A stretch of 64,000 nucleotides of DNA from Nitrospirales bacterium LBB_01 (GCA_004376055.2 CP049016.1:2170001-2234000); one strand, 5' to 3'; positions 17,957 through 31,120 are shown, counted from the first letter of the stretch. Program-made: numbers and translations. Notes: generated by a model from the letters alone, not told the origin.

Positions 17957-18217
17957 ATGAAGTTCAAACCCCTTAAAGAGCGTGTATTTGTAAGCTACAA
18001 GGACGAACTGGAAAAGACGGCCGGTGGTCTTTACGTGCCCGACACTGCCAGAGAAAAACCGCAGCGCGGTAAGGTTGAAGCAGTAGGGTCTGAGACCAAA
18101 GAGGTGAAGGTAGGAGACGAGGTGCTTTTTGATAAGTACTCCGGCTCAAAAGTCCAGATTGATGGTAAGGATTACCTGATTATCAAAGAAGAAGATATTT
18201 TAGGAATATTAGAATAA
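17957..18217 (+). CDS. groES: Co-chaperonin GroES (short form)
   Basis: 86 residues forming the GroES lid. It has the mobile loop that binds GroEL ([19 protein letters not shown]) and the C-terminal [12 protein letters not shown]...[12 protein letters not shown]. Between the AVG turn and KVGD it is about ten residues shorter than typical 95-97-residue GroES, so the roof hairpin is trimmed. The ATG at 17957 has GGAG about 9 bases before it; an in-frame upstream codon at 17903 lies inside CIRCE and is rejected. First gene of groESL, 15 bases before groEL. Confidence 0.95.
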   Translation: MKFKPLKERVFVSYKDELEKTAGGLYVPDTAREKPQRGKVEAVGSETKEVKVGDEVLFDKYSGSKVQIDGKDYLIIKEEDILGILE

Positions 18218-18232
18218 GGAGGATAAAGTACA

Positions 18233-19879
18233 ATGGGAGCAAAACAATTAGCCTTTGATGAGACGGCAAGAAGGGAGATACTTGAGGGTATCACGATATT
18301 GACCAATGCCGTTAAGGCAACACTGGGGCCAAAGGGCAGGAATGTTATTCTGGATAAGAAATTTGGATCTCCACTTATAACCAAAGACGGCGTAACTGTC
18401 GCAAAAGAAATAGAGTTGAAAGAGCCATACCAAAACATGGGCGCTCAGCTTCTTAAAGAAGTAGCTTCAAAAACATCTGACACCGCAGGGGATGGCACAA
18501 CCACTGCCACCGTGCTGGCTCATGCCATCTACAAAGAGGGTATGAAAAACGTCGTAGCCGGCGCTAACTCCATGGATTTAAAACGCGGTATTGAAAAAGC
18601 TGTTGAGGCAGTCGTAGGAAACCTTAAGAGCATTAGTAAGACGGTTTCCGATAAAAAAGAAATTGCTCAGGTAGGCACCATCTCTGCCAACAACGACTCA
18701 ACAATTGGCGATCTGATAGCAAGCGCCATGGATAAGGTCGGAAAAGACGGCGTAATCACCGTTGAAGAGGCTAAGAGCATGACCACCTCGCTTGACTTTG
18801 TCGAGGGTATGCAGTTTGATAGAGGTTACATCTCCCCCTATTTTATAACTGATGCAGAGAGAATGGAGTGCATCTTAGAGGACTGTTTCATACTGCTGCA
18901 CGACAAGAAGATTTCAAGCATGAAAGACCTGATTCCTCTTCTTGAACAAATTGCAAAGATGGGCAAACCGTTGCTTATTTTAGCCGAAGATGTTGAGGGA
19001 GAGGCACTGGCCACCCTTGTTGTCAATAAACTTCGCGGTACGCTTCACGTAAGCGGCGTAAAAGCTCCGGGATTTGGCGAGCGCAGAAAGGCGATGCTTG
19101 AAGACATTGCAATTCTAACTGGCGGCACTGTAATTTCAGAAGACCTCGGCATGAAACTGGAAAACGTAAAGTTGACCGACCTCGGGAAGGCACGTAAAAT
19201 TACCATTGATAAGGATAACACAACTATCGTTGAAGGCTCAGGAGACGCTAAGGCAATTCAGGGCAGAGTTAAGCAGATAAAGGCTCAGATTGAAGACACC
19301 ACCTCAGACTATGACAGAGAGAAACTTCAGGAGAGGCTCGCAAAATTAGTTGGCGGTGTTGCCGTTATCAATGTTGGAGCAGCCACTGAGACCGAAATGA
19401 AAGAAAAGAAGGCGCGCGTTGAGGATGCTCTTCATGCTACCAGAGCAGCCGTGGAAGAGGGAATAGTTCCCGGCGGCGGTGTTGCTCTTATCAGATGTAT
19501 CAAGAGCGTTGAGACTCTCAAAGTTACAGGTGATGAGAAAATTGGAGCCAACATTATCAAGAAATGTCTTGAGGAACCTCTCAGGCAGATAATCTTTAAC
19601 ACAGGCCTTGAGAGCGCCACTATTATAGAGAAAGTTAAGGAAAACGCGGACGTCAACTACGGTTTTGACGCTCAGGCTGAAAAATACTGCGATATGATAA
19701 AAGAGGGTATCATTGATCCCACTAAGGTGACAAGATGTGCCCTGCAAAATGCAGCATCCGTAGCATCCCTTATGCTTACCACTGCTGTCATGATAACCGA
19801 CCTGCCTGATAAGGATGATAAAATGCCTATGGGCGGCGGCGGTCACCCAGGTATGGGCGGTATGGGAGATATGTACTAA
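18233..19879 (+). CDS. groEL: Chaperonin GroEL
   Basis: 548 residues, full length. Visible are the ATP-site motif [10 protein letters not shown], the [10 protein letters not shown] motif with its catalytic Asp, the apical domain with [12 protein letters not shown], and the GGM-rich tail ending GMGGMGDMY. It forms the double-ring folding chamber with GroES. AGGAGG lies about 9 bases before the ATG. Controlled with groES through CIRCE. Confidence 0.98.
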   Translation: MGAKQLAFDETARREILEGITILTNAVKATLGPKGRNVILDKKFGSPLITKDGVTVAKEIELKEPYQNMGAQLLKEVASKTSDTAGDGTTTATVLAHAIYKEGMKNVVAGANSMDLKRGIEKAVEAVVGNLKSISKTVSDKKEIAQVGTISANNDSTIGDLIASAMDKVGKDGVITVEEAKSMTTSLDFVEGMQFDRGYISPYFITDAERMECILEDCFILLHDKKISSMKDLIPLLEQIAKMGKPLLILAEDVEGEALATLVVNKLRGTLHVSGVKAPGFGERRKAMLEDIAILTGGTVISEDLGMKLENVKLTDLGKARKITIDKDNTTIVEGSGDAKAIQGRVKQIKAQIEDTTSDYDREKLQERLAKLVGGVAVINVGAATETEMKEKKARVEDALHATRAAVEEGIVPGGGVALIRCIKSVETLKVTGDEKIGANIIKKCLEEPLRQIIFNTGLESATIIEKVKENADVNYGFDAQAEKYCDMIKEGIIDPTKVTRCALQNAASVASLMLTTAVMITDLPDKDDKMPMGGGGHPGMGGMGDMY

Positions 19880-19893
19880 GGAAATAGATGAGT

Positions 19894-19920
19894 TAGGGAA
19901 AGGGCTTTGCCCTTTCCCTA
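19894..19920 (+). terminator. Hairpin after groEL
   Basis: TAGGGAAAGGGC-TTT-GCCCTTTCCCTA, a perfect 12-bp stem 15 bases after the groEL stop. No T-run follows, so termination may be incomplete or the hairpin may protect the transcript end. Confidence 0.65.
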
Positions 19921-19991
19921 AAACCCAATCCCATAAGGGGCCTAACCCCCTTAACCCCAGGTTTTGAGGTTGATGATTGGGTGTTGTGTTT

Positions 19992-20025
19992 GTAGGGGCG
20001 AATAATTATTCGCCTTTACCCCTAC
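19992..20025. repeat. Palindromic repeat between groEL and hrcA
   Basis: GGCGAATAATTATTCGCC (19997-20014) is a perfect 18-base palindrome nested inside GTAGGGG and CCCCTAC arms (19992-20025). It resembles dispersed extragenic palindromes seen in many genomes. The rest of 19921-20110 shows no gene and no CIRCE. Confidence 0.6.
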
Positions 20026-20110
20026 TTGAAAGTGTAAGTATATAAGTGTTACAGTTTAGAATGGGCATTAGCCCTGTTTCTATTTTACAGTCGGTAGGTG
20101 AGTTGGGCTT

Positions 20111-21140
20111 TTGGACGAAAGACTGAAAAAAATACTTTTTGCTGTTATTGAAAGCTATGTTGACAGCGCTTCTCCTGTGGGGTCTCGCTACATAAGCAAA
20201 CGGTTTGGGCTTGGCATATCCTCTGCCACAATTCGCAACGCCATGTATGATCTTGAAGAGATGGGCTATCTGTCTCAGCCGCACACATCTGCCGGCAGAA
20301 TGCCCACCGGTAAGGGTTACAGATTGCTTGTTGAGGAGCTGATGGGCTTTGGAGTGTCAGCTAACGCAGAGCTTTTAAAGCTGCTCTGTGATGAGGTCAT
20401 TGGCGTCAGAAGACATTTAACTGATTTTCTTGGCGCAGCCTCAAAGATTCTCTCAAGTTATTCCCACTACATGGTGGTCGCTATGGAGACAACTATGGAA
20501 AACAGTATTTTGGGGAGGATAGAACTTTTAAGTTATCGTAACGATATGGTGGCCGTTGTGCTTATGACTGAAGAGGGCACGATAAAGCACAAAGTATCAG
20601 AGCTTGATGTGCCGCTTTCACGAAGGGATTTAAAAAGCATAGCTGATTTCCTTAACTCTGAGTTCAGAGGACGCACTTTGGGAGAAATTAAAGTAATACT
20701 TGAAAAGGAAGTACGCAACATAAAGGTTCAGCGAAACACTCTGATTTCAAAAGTCTTTGGCTTCTTTGACAGGTATTTGAGTTCCTTTGATCGTGATGTC
20801 TTTATTTCAGGTCTTGGTGAGCTCATTAATTTGCCCGATTTTGACGATATTGGGAAAATTAAAGAACTCTCCAACACAATCAGTGACAAGGAGAGAATTA
20901 TTGAGATTCTAGATAAAATAACAGAAAACGGCGGAGTGCAGGTCTTTGTAGGTTCGGAGCCATTTCTTGATACAAAGGAGTTGAGCCTTGTTGCCTCATC
21001 AGTATGTGACAGGGGCAGACCTCTGGGAGTGCTTGGGCTTATTGGCCCTCAAAGAATGGATTATGCAAGCGCCATTTCAATTATAGAGACCTCAGCGCGG
21101 TTTCTTTCAAGCCGGCTAGAGGGCAGACAGGAGGTTGACT

Positions 21141-21160
<20 letters not shown>
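20111..21160 (+). CDS. hrcA: Heat-shock transcription repressor HrcA
   Basis: 349 residues with the family's N-terminal winged helix (ILFAVIESYVDSASPVGSR, then SSATIRNAMYDLEEMGYLSQPHTSAGRMPT). HrcA binds CIRCE and depends on GroEL for activity. The start is a TTG at 20111 with a GGTGAG-type site about 10 bases upstream; it is the only start fitting the family's N-terminus. Overlaps grpE. Together with the CIRCE at 17890 it forms the usual feedback on groESL. Confidence 0.95.
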
Positions 21161-23785
<2,625 letters not shown>

Positions 23786-23802
23786 AGACCGGATAACGAT
23801 AA

Positions 23803-24915
23803 ATGACGAAAGATTACTATGAAACTCTTGGCGTAAGCAGATCGGCAACACCGGATGAATTGAAAAAGGCGTACAGGCAGCTTGCACTGAAATTCCATCC
23901 GGACAGAAACGCCGGAGACAAAGAATCAGAGGAGCGGTTTAAGGAGATAAATGAAGCGTACTCATGTCTGAGCGACCCTGCCAAAAGATCAAGTTATGAC
24001 AGATTTGGTACGGCTGATGGTTTTAGTGGCGGTGGTCCTGGGTTTGGTTCATTTTCAGGCGGGTTTTCCGATATTTTCGGGGATATATTTGAGGATATTC
24101 TCGGTGGATTTGGAGTTGGAGGCGGTACTCAGAGGTCAAACAGGCCGAGACGTGGCTCTGATCTCAGGTACGATATAGAGCTAAATCTAATGGAGGCCGC
24201 CTTTGGAGTTGAAAAAGATATAACTGTGCCGCGTCATGAGCCTTGTGACAAGTGCTCTGGTACTGGTTCAGCCGGAGGCAAAGCTCCTGAGAGGTGTTCA
24301 GCGTGTAAAGGCTCCGGGCAGACGATGTTTCAGCAGGGATTTTTCTCAGTCAGTAAGACCTGCAGCAGATGCGGTGGGGCTGGGGCGGTTATCACAGATC
24401 CGTGTAAGGAATGCAGTGGCGCCGGGCGTGTGCGTAAAACCCGTTCACTCAATGTGAAAATCCCGCCTGGTGTTGACAGTGGTATGAAACTTAAACTCAG
24501 CGGCGAGGGTGAGGCTGGAACTAAGGGCGCCCCACATGGAGACCTTTATGTCTATCTGTCGGTTCATGAACATCCTTTCTTTAAGCGTCACGAGCGTGAC
24601 TTATATTGTGAAGTGCCAATAGCGTTTTATGTAGCAGTGTTTGGCGGTGAGATAGAAGTTCCAAAACTTAAGGGCAGCGGCAAGATAAAAATTCCCTCCG
24701 GCACACAATCCGGCGAGGTTTTTAGGCTGCGGGGTGAGGGGATTCAAAGAGTAAACGGCGGACATAAGGGCGACCTAATCGTTAAGGTTTATATAGACGT
24801 ACCCAAAAAAGTTACGCCAAAACAAAGAGAGCTTCTTGAGGAATACGCCAAAGAAAGCGGCGATGAGGTTCAAAGGAGTTTTGCTGAAAAAGTAAAGGGA
24901 TTTTTTACAAACTGA
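23803..24915 (+). CDS. dnaJ: Chaperone DnaJ
   Basis: 370 residues of class A DnaJ: J-domain with HPD ([10 protein letters not shown], residues 1-70), Gly/Phe-rich linker, four zinc repeats ([32 protein letters not shown]) and two C-terminal substrate domains. It delivers clients to DnaK and triggers ATP hydrolysis. It is 17 bases after the dnaK stop and in frame throughout, which argues that the operon is otherwise under selection. Confidence 0.97.
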   Translation: MTKDYYETLGVSRSATPDELKKAYRQLALKFHPDRNAGDKESEERFKEINEAYSCLSDPAKRSSYDRFGTADGFSGGGPGFGSFSGGFSDIFGDIFEDILGGFGVGGGTQRSNRPRRGSDLRYDIELNLMEAAFGVEKDITVPRHEPCDKCSGTGSAGGKAPERCSACKGSGQTMFQQGFFSVSKTCSRCGGAGAVITDPCKECSGAGRVRKTRSLNVKIPPGVDSGMKLKLSGEGEAGTKGAPHGDLYVYLSVHEHPFFKRHERDLYCEVPIAFYVAVFGGEIEVPKLKGSGKIKIPSGTQSGEVFRLRGEGIQRVNGGHKGDLIVKVYIDVPKKVTPKQRELLEEYAKESGDEVQRSFAEKVKGFFTN

Positions 24916-24928
24916 CAATGGATAATTC

Positions 24929-25660
24929 ATGCACCGTTTATACGTAGAAGAAATAACTGAAACAGACGGTCTCATCCGTTTAAGCGGGCAAAATGCCCAC
25001 TACCTTACCAATGTGTTAAGGCAGCGCGAGGGTGACAATGTGCTGCTTTTTGATTCGTCAGGGCAGGTGTTTGACGCCACAATTACAGACGCCGGAGCTA
25101 AAGAAGTTGTCCTTAAGCTAACTCTTCAATACAGACCAAAAGAGGAACAATCGGTAGCTATAGTGCTGTGTCAGGGACTTATTAAGGGCACTAAGATGGA
25201 TTATGTGGTTGAAAAAGCTACAGAGTGCGGCGTAAGTGAAATCATTCCATTTTACAGTACCCGCTGCCAATTTACCGAAACAAGAAAACTCGCGCGATGG
25301 AACAAAATTGCTATAGAGGCATCGCGGCAGTCACAGCGGGTGACGGTTCCGGTTATAAAAGCGCCGGTAAGTTTTTCCGATTTACTGTCAATGATAAAAA
25401 ATCAGACTGACAGCCGCTCTTATATTTTTTATGAAAAGGGCGGGACAAGTTTGAAATCTCAAGTATTGCCTGATGATATAAAAACCATATATACGATTGT
25501 AGGCTCAGAGGGTGGTTTCAGCCCTCAAGAGATAAGCGAGGCGGAAGCCACAGGCGTAACAGCACTGTATTTAGGCAGCCGAGTGCTCCGCTCCGAAACA
25601 GCCTCTTTGGCCTCAGTCCTGCTCCTTCAATTTATGTTTGGCGATATGGTTTATTCATAA
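24929..25660 (+). CDS. rsmE: 16S rRNA m3U1498 methyltransferase RsmE
   Basis: 243 residues. An N-terminal PUA-like domain (HRLYVEE...LSGQNAHYLTNVLRQREGD) is followed by a SPOUT-type methyltransferase with the knot motifs IVGSEGGFSPQEI and LGSRVLRSETASLASVLLLQ. It methylates U1498 of 16S rRNA using SAM. It sits 13 bases after dnaJ, a common position for rsmE. Confidence 0.95.
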   Translation: MHRLYVEEITETDGLIRLSGQNAHYLTNVLRQREGDNVLLFDSSGQVFDATITDAGAKEVVLKLTLQYRPKEEQSVAIVLCQGLIKGTKMDYVVEKATECGVSEIIPFYSTRCQFTETRKLARWNKIAIEASRQSQRVTVPVIKAPVSFSDLLSMIKNQTDSRSYIFYEKGGTSLKSQVLPDDIKTIYTIVGSEGGFSPQEISEAEATGVTALYLGSRVLRSETASLASVLLLQFMFGDMVYS

Positions 25661-25822
25661 ATAATGTAGCTGCCGTGTCTCCCCGTTTTTTTGAATTTGT
25701 AAACACATTATAAATTGATTTATTATTTTAATTCAATATATACTATTTTCACCTTATTTAGTGGTAGCTTATGTAGTAGTAAAAAGAATTCCAGAGACGC
25801 AAAAGGGGAGGATATAAAAAGG

Positions 25823-27907
25823 ATGAAAGCACAAGCTGTCAATCTAATGAACTATCTCAAGGGACCGAAGCAATTCATTATTCCCATTTATCAACGAACT
25901 TACAGTTGGACACGAAAGGAGTGTGCTCAACTTTGGGATGATATTATCAAAGCAGGCAGTGATGATAAAATCTCAGGTCATTTTATCGGCTCTGTGGTCT
26001 ATATTGAGCGAGGCATTTATCAGGTTTCTTCAATACCACAGCTTCTTGTCATTGATGGGCAGCAACGGTTGACTACATTATTTCTCTTGCTTGCAGCATT
26101 TGGACGAGCACTTCAATCATCATCTGAATCTCTCGACGTCACAAAGAAAAAAATTGACAATTATTTTCTCCTCAATATCGAAGAAGATGGAGAACTTCAT
26201 TACAAGCTCATCCTGACACAAACTGACACTGACACACTGAAGTGCCTTATTGACGACAAAGAGCTGCCAGAACAAAAATCTGTGCGTATCTCCGAGAACA
26301 ATGATTTTTTTGTAGAGCGTATAAAATCATCAGGTATAACTCTTGAAACTATATACAAAGGCATATCCAAGCTCATCATTGTTGATATTGCACTTGACAG
26401 GAGCCATGATAACCCACAGCTAATCTTTGAAAGCCTGAATTCCACAGGGTTAGAGTTAAGCCAGGCTGATCTAATCCGAAACTATATCCTCATGAGACTT
26501 GAACCAGGGGAGCAGTCCGAAATTTATAACAAATACTGGTACGCTATGGAAAAGCGCTTTGGGCAAACAGCATACATCACCCAGTTTGACCGCTTTATGC
26601 GTGACTATCTTACTCTGAACTTAGGACGCATTCCAATAATAGGCGAGGTTTACCATGATTTTAAAATTCATGCCCAAACACGTCATAACGAAAGTATCAA
26701 GTACATAGTTGCAGATATTAACCATTTCTCTAAATGCTTTGTTGCGATGGCACTTGAGCAAGAACAGGACAAGCAACTTCTTGAGGCGTTTCAGAATCTT
26801 AATAACCTTAAGGTAGATGTGGCATACCCATTTTTACTTGAGCTTTATGATGACTATTCTAAAAACATCTTGAACAAGGACGAATTTATTGAAATAGTCC
26901 AACTTATCGAGAGCTATGTCTTTAGACGTGCTATCTGCGGGATTCCTACAAACTCCCTTAACAAAACCTTTGCCACATTATGCAAAGAGTCAAACAAGTC
27001 AGACTACCTAATGAGTTTTAAGGCGGTTATGGCGCTAAAAGACTCCTACCGGCGTTTTCCTATAGATGATGAGTTCATGCGAGAGTTAAAGACAAAAGAC
27101 CTATATAATTTCCGGAGCCGAAATTACTGGCTCAGAAAGCTTGAAAATCACAATCATAAAGAAAATATAAATACAGAAGAATTGACAATAGAACATATCA
27201 TGCCTCAGAACAAAAACCTTCCCATTGAATGGCAGAACGAGCTTGGTGTGAACTGGAAACAGATTCAAGAGCAATACATCCATACACTCGGAAATCTCAC
27301 GCTAACAGGATATAACTCTGAACTTAGTGATAGACCTTTTCTTGAGAAACGGGATATGCAGGGAGGATTTGCTGACAGCCATCTTCGTCTTAATAAAACT
27401 TTAGCCACACTTGAACATTGGAATGAGGATGAGATAAAGAATCGCGCTGAGTCCTTGGCAAGACTGGCAGTACAGGTGTGGACTTACCCAGCTGTACCAG
27501 ATGATGTGCTGATTATCTACAAAGAAAAGGAACAACCCAAAGAACATGTGTACACTCTTGCAGACCATTCTTACCTTACAGGGGAGATATTGGAGCTTTT
27601 CAACAATCTCAGACGGCGCATTTTGAATCTCGATGCCTCAGTCAAAGAGGAGATATTAAAGCTCTATATAGCATATAAAACCGAGACAAATTTTGTCGAT
27701 GTTGTACCACAAAAGAACCGTTTAAGGCTTTCCCTTAATATGAGCTTTAACGAGATTGACGATCCAAAAGGTTTGTGCAGGGACATCACAGGCATCGGAC
27801 GTTGGGGCAACGGCGATATACAGGTAGGAATAAGCTCATCTGAGCAACTTGATGACGTAATGTATCTTATAAAACAATCTTTTCAAATAAGTATGGATAG
27901 CAACTAA
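25823..27907 (+). CDS. GmrSD-like single-chain restriction protein (DUF262-DUF1524)
   Basis: 694 residues. The N-terminal DUF262 (GmrS-like) has IPIYQRTYSWTRKEC, LWDDI and VIDGQQRLTTL (DGQQR from about residue 78), an NTPase related to ParB folds. The C-terminal DUF1524 (GmrD-like) has the HNH-type IEHIMPQN (about 457) and HTLGNLTLTGYNSELSDRPF. A last domain of about 120 residues resembles DUF5655. GmrSD proteins are type IV enzymes that cut modified phage DNA. Start: ATG at 25823 behind AGGGGAGG; a frame from 25715 would add a hydrophobic unlikely N-terminus. The upstream 160 bases are AT-rich. It lies alone among housekeeping genes, as acquired defence genes often do. Confidence 0.85.
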   Translation: MKAQAVNLMNYLKGPKQFIIPIYQRTYSWTRKECAQLWDDIIKAGSDDKISGHFIGSVVYIERGIYQVSSIPQLLVIDGQQRLTTLFLLLAAFGRALQSSSESLDVTKKKIDNYFLLNIEEDGELHYKLILTQTDTDTLKCLIDDKELPEQKSVRISENNDFFVERIKSSGITLETIYKGISKLIIVDIALDRSHDNPQLIFESLNSTGLELSQADLIRNYILMRLEPGEQSEIYNKYWYAMEKRFGQTAYITQFDRFMRDYLTLNLGRIPIIGEVYHDFKIHAQTRHNESIKYIVADINHFSKCFVAMALEQEQDKQLLEAFQNLNNLKVDVAYPFLLELYDDYSKNILNKDEFIEIVQLIESYVFRRAICGIPTNSLNKTFATLCKESNKSDYLMSFKAVMALKDSYRRFPIDDEFMRELKTKDLYNFRSRNYWLRKLENHNHKENINTEELTIEHIMPQNKNLPIEWQNELGVNWKQIQEQYIHTLGNLTLTGYNSELSDRPFLEKRDMQGGFADSHLRLNKTLATLEHWNEDEIKNRAESLARLAVQVWTYPAVPDDVLIIYKEKEQPKEHVYTLADHSYLTGEILELFNNLRRRILNLDASVKEEILKLYIAYKTETNFVDVVPQKNRLRLSLNMSFNEIDDPKGLCRDITGIGRWGNGDIQVGISSSEQLDDVMYLIKQSFQISMDSN

Positions 27908-27910
27908 TAT

Positions 27911-27939
27911 AATTTCTATACTGAAGCTATATAGAAATT
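27911..27939 (+). terminator. Hairpin after the GmrSD-like gene
   Basis: AATTTCTATA and TATAGAAATT form a perfect 10-bp stem with a 9-base loop, three bases after the stop codon. The T-rich GATTTTTTATAT lies about 10 bases on. Confidence 0.5.
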
Positions 27940-28022
27940 ACAAGCGAACTTGCTGATTTTTTATATACCTTTATGCTACATTAAAAGCGGTGTTAAGTTT
28001 TACATAGAAAGGAGCGCAGCCC

Positions 28023-29492
28023 ATGTACATAGTGATGGTATCGCCGGAGATAGCGCCGGTAGCAAAGGTCGGGGGACTTGCGGATGTCGTGTTTGGGCTT
28101 TCCCGTGAGCTTGAAATCAGAGGCAATTCCGTTGAAATCATTCTGCCTAAGTACGACTGCATGTGGTACGACCAAATTTATGACCTTCAAGTCGTCTATG
28201 AGGGCCTTTGGGTGCCTTATTACAACACATGGATCCACTGCACTGTATTTTTTGGTTTTGTTCACGGCAGAAAGTGCTTTTTTATAGATTCTCACTCAGA
28301 CAAGAATTTCTTTAGCCGCGGCGTGTTTTACGGTCATGGGGATGACAACGAGCGGTTTGCGTTTTTTTGCCGCGCTGCTCTTGAGTTTATGTATAAAGCC
28401 GGTAAAAACCCAGACATCATACACTGTCACGATTGGCAAACTGCGCTTGTGCCGGTTTTGCTCTATGAAATATATCAACACATCGGGATGAGCCACCCAA
28501 GGGTAATCTTTACGCTGCATAATTTAAAGCATCAGGGGATAGCCGGCGAGTATGCACTTCGTGAGGTTGGGCTGGACGACTACAAGCTAATCAATAATGA
28601 GCGGCTTCAAGATGACCACAACCCTCATGCGGTTAACCTTATGAAAGGCGGCATTGTCTATTCCAACTTTGTAACAACCGTCTCGCCTCAGTACGCATGG
28701 GATGTGAGGACGTCCGATCAGGGCTTTGGAATGGGACACACTCTGCACGTCCATCAAAGTAAATTCGGCGGAATTCTAAACGGTGTTGACTACGAGGTGT
28801 GGAATCCGGAGATTGACCCTCATATTCCGGTTAAGTACGGGCCGGCAAATATTGACGATAAATATAAAAATAAAGAAGCGCTGAGGCATCGGCTGCTCTT
28901 AAGACAAGAGCTTAAACCAATAATATGTGCAATTGGGCGGCTTGACCATCAAAAAGGTGTGCATTTAATCAGACACGCCCTGTATTACGCTCTCCAAAAC
29001 GGCTGGCAGTTTATCCTGCTTGGTTCAAGCCCCGACAAAGCGGTAAATGACGAGTTTCTACACATAAAAAATCAACTTAACGATAATCCCGATTGTCACC
29101 TTGAAATCGGCTATAATGATGAGCTCTCGCACTTAATGTATGCAGGCTCCGATATGCTTTTGATACCCAGTCTGTTTGAACCCTGCGGTCTAACTCAAAT
29201 GATAGCCATGAAATACGGCACTATTCCAATAGTTAGAGGCACAGGGGGGCTGTCCAACACCGTGTATGATGCTAATTACTCAGACAGACCTTTTAATGAG
29301 CGAAACGGTTATGTTTTTCACGGCACCGATTACGGCTCTCTGGAGGACGCCATGCACAGGGCAACCGGACTTTGGTATTCATATCCCGCAGATTTCAGAC
29401 AGCTGATAACAAACGCTATGGGTTACGATTGGTCATGGAACTGGCCTGGTAAGCATTATCTGGATATTTACGAATTTATACGGAATAAATAA
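28023..29492 (+). CDS. glgA: Glycogen synthase GlgA
   Basis: 489 residues of glycosyltransferase family 5. The N-terminal ADP-glucose site VAKVGGLADVV, HDWQTALVPVLL, and the C-terminal SLFEPCGLTQMIAMKYGTIPIVRGTGGL are all present. It extends alpha-1,4-glucan from ADP-glucose. GAAAGGAGCG precedes the ATG. Stands alone here; the convergent kinase gene follows, separated by a short ACGCAT/ATGCGT hairpin at about 29493-29524. Confidence 0.95.
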   Translation: MYIVMVSPEIAPVAKVGGLADVVFGLSRELEIRGNSVEIILPKYDCMWYDQIYDLQVVYEGLWVPYYNTWIHCTVFFGFVHGRKCFFIDSHSDKNFFSRGVFYGHGDDNERFAFFCRAALEFMYKAGKNPDIIHCHDWQTALVPVLLYEIYQHIGMSHPRVIFTLHNLKHQGIAGEYALREVGLDDYKLINNERLQDDHNPHAVNLMKGGIVYSNFVTTVSPQYAWDVRTSDQGFGMGHTLHVHQSKFGGILNGVDYEVWNPEIDPHIPVKYGPANIDDKYKNKEALRHRLLLRQELKPIICAIGRLDHQKGVHLIRHALYYALQNGWQFILLGSSPDKAVNDEFLHIKNQLNDNPDCHLEIGYNDELSHLMYAGSDMLLIPSLFEPCGLTQMIAMKYGTIPIVRGTGGLSNTVYDANYSDRPFNERNGYVFHGTDYGSLEDAMHRATGLWYSYPADFRQLITNAMGYDWSWNWPGKHYLDIYEFIRNK

Positions 29493-29522
29493 CACGCATC
29501 CATAAGTCAACAACAGTATGCG

Positions 29523-30755
29523 TTAAATATCAAAGGGAACTGATATTGTAAATATTGCCCCGTCAGGGTGGTTATCGGCTAAGATTAAGCCATTCATGTT
29601 ATCAACAACGATAGTCTTTGCCATGTGAAGACCAATTCCAGTGCCGGAGTGTTTCCCCTTTGTTGTAAAGTACAGGTCAAATATTTTTTCCTTAACACTG
29701 TTGCTTATCCCAGTACCGTTGTCTTTTATGGTTAAATTATAATATTGACCGGATTTAAAAAGTGTTATCTCTATTTTACCCTTATAGCGTTCATTTCCCA
29801 TAACCTTTCTCTTTTCAACTATAGAGTCCTTTGCATTATTTAAAATATTAAGTAATGCTTGCTTAAACTCATTCGGATAGCCTGATATTTTAGGGTCAGT
29901 CTGAGTTTCCACTGACAAAAAAACGTCTATTGAATTATGCTTAAGCAATGCTGACAATATGGACATGACAGAATTAATTGCCTCTATCAGAGAAAAAATA
30001 AATTTCTTTTTAGATGGTTCAAAAAAATCTTTAAAATCTTTTATCGTGTGGGACATGAAATCTATCTGCTCAGTAGTTTCCTCAACAAGCTGTGTTAAGC
30101 TCTGGGCAGATGCAGTGCCGGATTCAACAGCGGCAGCATAGTCGGCTATTATCAGAGAAAGACTATTTAGAGGAGATATCCACTGGTGAGCTATGATTGA
30201 AATCATCTCACCCATTGCTGCAAGTCTTGATTGCTGAAAAAGCAGCTGTTCCTGATCTCTGCGTTTTTTTACCTCTTGTCTGACTTTTTCCTCAAGGTTT
30301 TCATTTAGTATTTTGAGTGCTTCGGCATTTTCTTTGAGTTTTTCCTCATAAGCTATCATTTCGGTAATATCTCTTGAAATTCCAACCGTGCCGATAATGT
30401 TACCGCTGTTGTCATACCAAGGGATTTTTGTTGCAGACACCCATGCCTCAGTGCCGTTTAGATGAGTAATCTTTTCAATCTTGTTTTTAATTGGAACTCC
30501 TGTGGAAATTACGCTAAGTTCATCCTCAAAAGCCCTCTGAGCTTGAGCAGCTGGTAAGAAGTCAAAATCCGCTTTTCCAACCATATCCTCAGCCGTTGTC
30601 TTGGAGTTTTCAGCTTTGGCCTTGTTTACACGTACGAAACGACTCTCTGTGTCTTTAAAAAAGATTGAATCAGGAATATTATCCATTATAGCCTGAAGAA
30701 AGTCGAGACAGCGTGAATCTTCGGAGCCTGCGGGTTTATCAGTGTTAGTAATCAT
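29523..30755 (-). CDS. PAS-domain sensor histidine kinase
   Basis: 410 residues, no membrane helix. A PAS domain (about 20-135, with FFKDTESRFVRVNKA and a PAC tail GTVGISRDITE), a coiled coil and an HQW-class H-box (IIAHQWISPLNSL) precede HATPase motifs NILNNAKDS and GTGIGLHMAK. The PAS pocket may hold heme, flavin or a small ligand, which cannot be told. It follows the rubredoxin gene by 11 bases on the same strand, which points to a redox signal. No response regulator is adjacent. Confidence 0.9.
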   Translation of the reverse strand: MITNTDKPAGSEDSRCLDFLQAIMDNIPDSIFFKDTESRFVRVNKAKAENSKTTAEDMVGKADFDFLPAAQAQRAFEDELSVISTGVPIKNKIEKITHLNGTEAWVSATKIPWYDNSGNIIGTVGISRDITEMIAYEEKLKENAEALKILNENLEEKVRQEVKKRRDQEQLLFQQSRLAAMGEMISIIAHQWISPLNSLSLIIADYAAAVESGTASAQSLTQLVEETTEQIDFMSHTIKDFKDFFEPSKKKFIFSLIEAINSVMSILSALLKHNSIDVFLSVETQTDPKISGYPNEFKQALLNILNNAKDSIVEKRKVMGNERYKGKIEITLFKSGQYYNLTIKDNGTGISNSVKEKIFDLYFTTKGKHSGTGIGLHMAKTIVVDNMNGLILADNHPDGAIFTISVPFDI

Positions 30756-30766
30756 TTTTTAAGCTG

Positions 30767-30928
30767 TTACCATGGAGCAAATTCGCTCTTTGTAACATCG
30801 CATACCGGACAACGCCAGGTATCTGGTAACGATTCAAAAGAGGTGCCACGCGCTGTACCACGTCTCTCATCACCTTTTAAAGGGTCATATATGTAGCCAC
30901 AACCGCCGATACAAACGTATTTAGTCAT
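30767..30928 (-). CDS. Rubredoxin
   Basis: 53 residues, ATG at 30928 to TAA at 30767. It has the two iron-binding knuckles: [11 protein letters not shown] near the N-terminus and [16 protein letters not shown] at the end, with [17 protein letters not shown] between. Rubredoxin carries single electrons, often in oxygen or peroxide detoxification of anaerobes. The first knuckle has three residues between the cysteines (C-x3-C) where the classical form has two. Cotranscribed with the PAS kinase. The stretch 30929-31120 holds no convincing gene. Confidence 0.92.
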   Translation of the reverse strand: MTKYVCIGGCGYIYDPLKGDERRGTARGTSFESLPDTWRCPVCDVTKSEFAPW

Positions 30929-31120
30929 GTTTTCTGTTTACCACCCCTAATTTCTAAAATGCCGACCGACTACACTCACAAGGCTTCTCTATGGCAATGG
31001 TGTTCCGCTTCATGCCATTGCCTACATTCTATGCCCTATATTCTGAAACACCTGTACCTATAAAGTCAAGAATTTCAGCATTGTGTGTGTTTTATATTAC
31101 AGTTACACCAAACAAATGGT

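Noticed and set aside
20026-20110. A second CIRCE before hrcA
   Set aside because: No TTAGCACTC / GAGTGCTAA pair was found there.
30954-31013. A 19-codon minus-strand ORF with a PCEC motif before rubredoxin
   Set aside because: No clear ribosome site and too short to support without conservation data.
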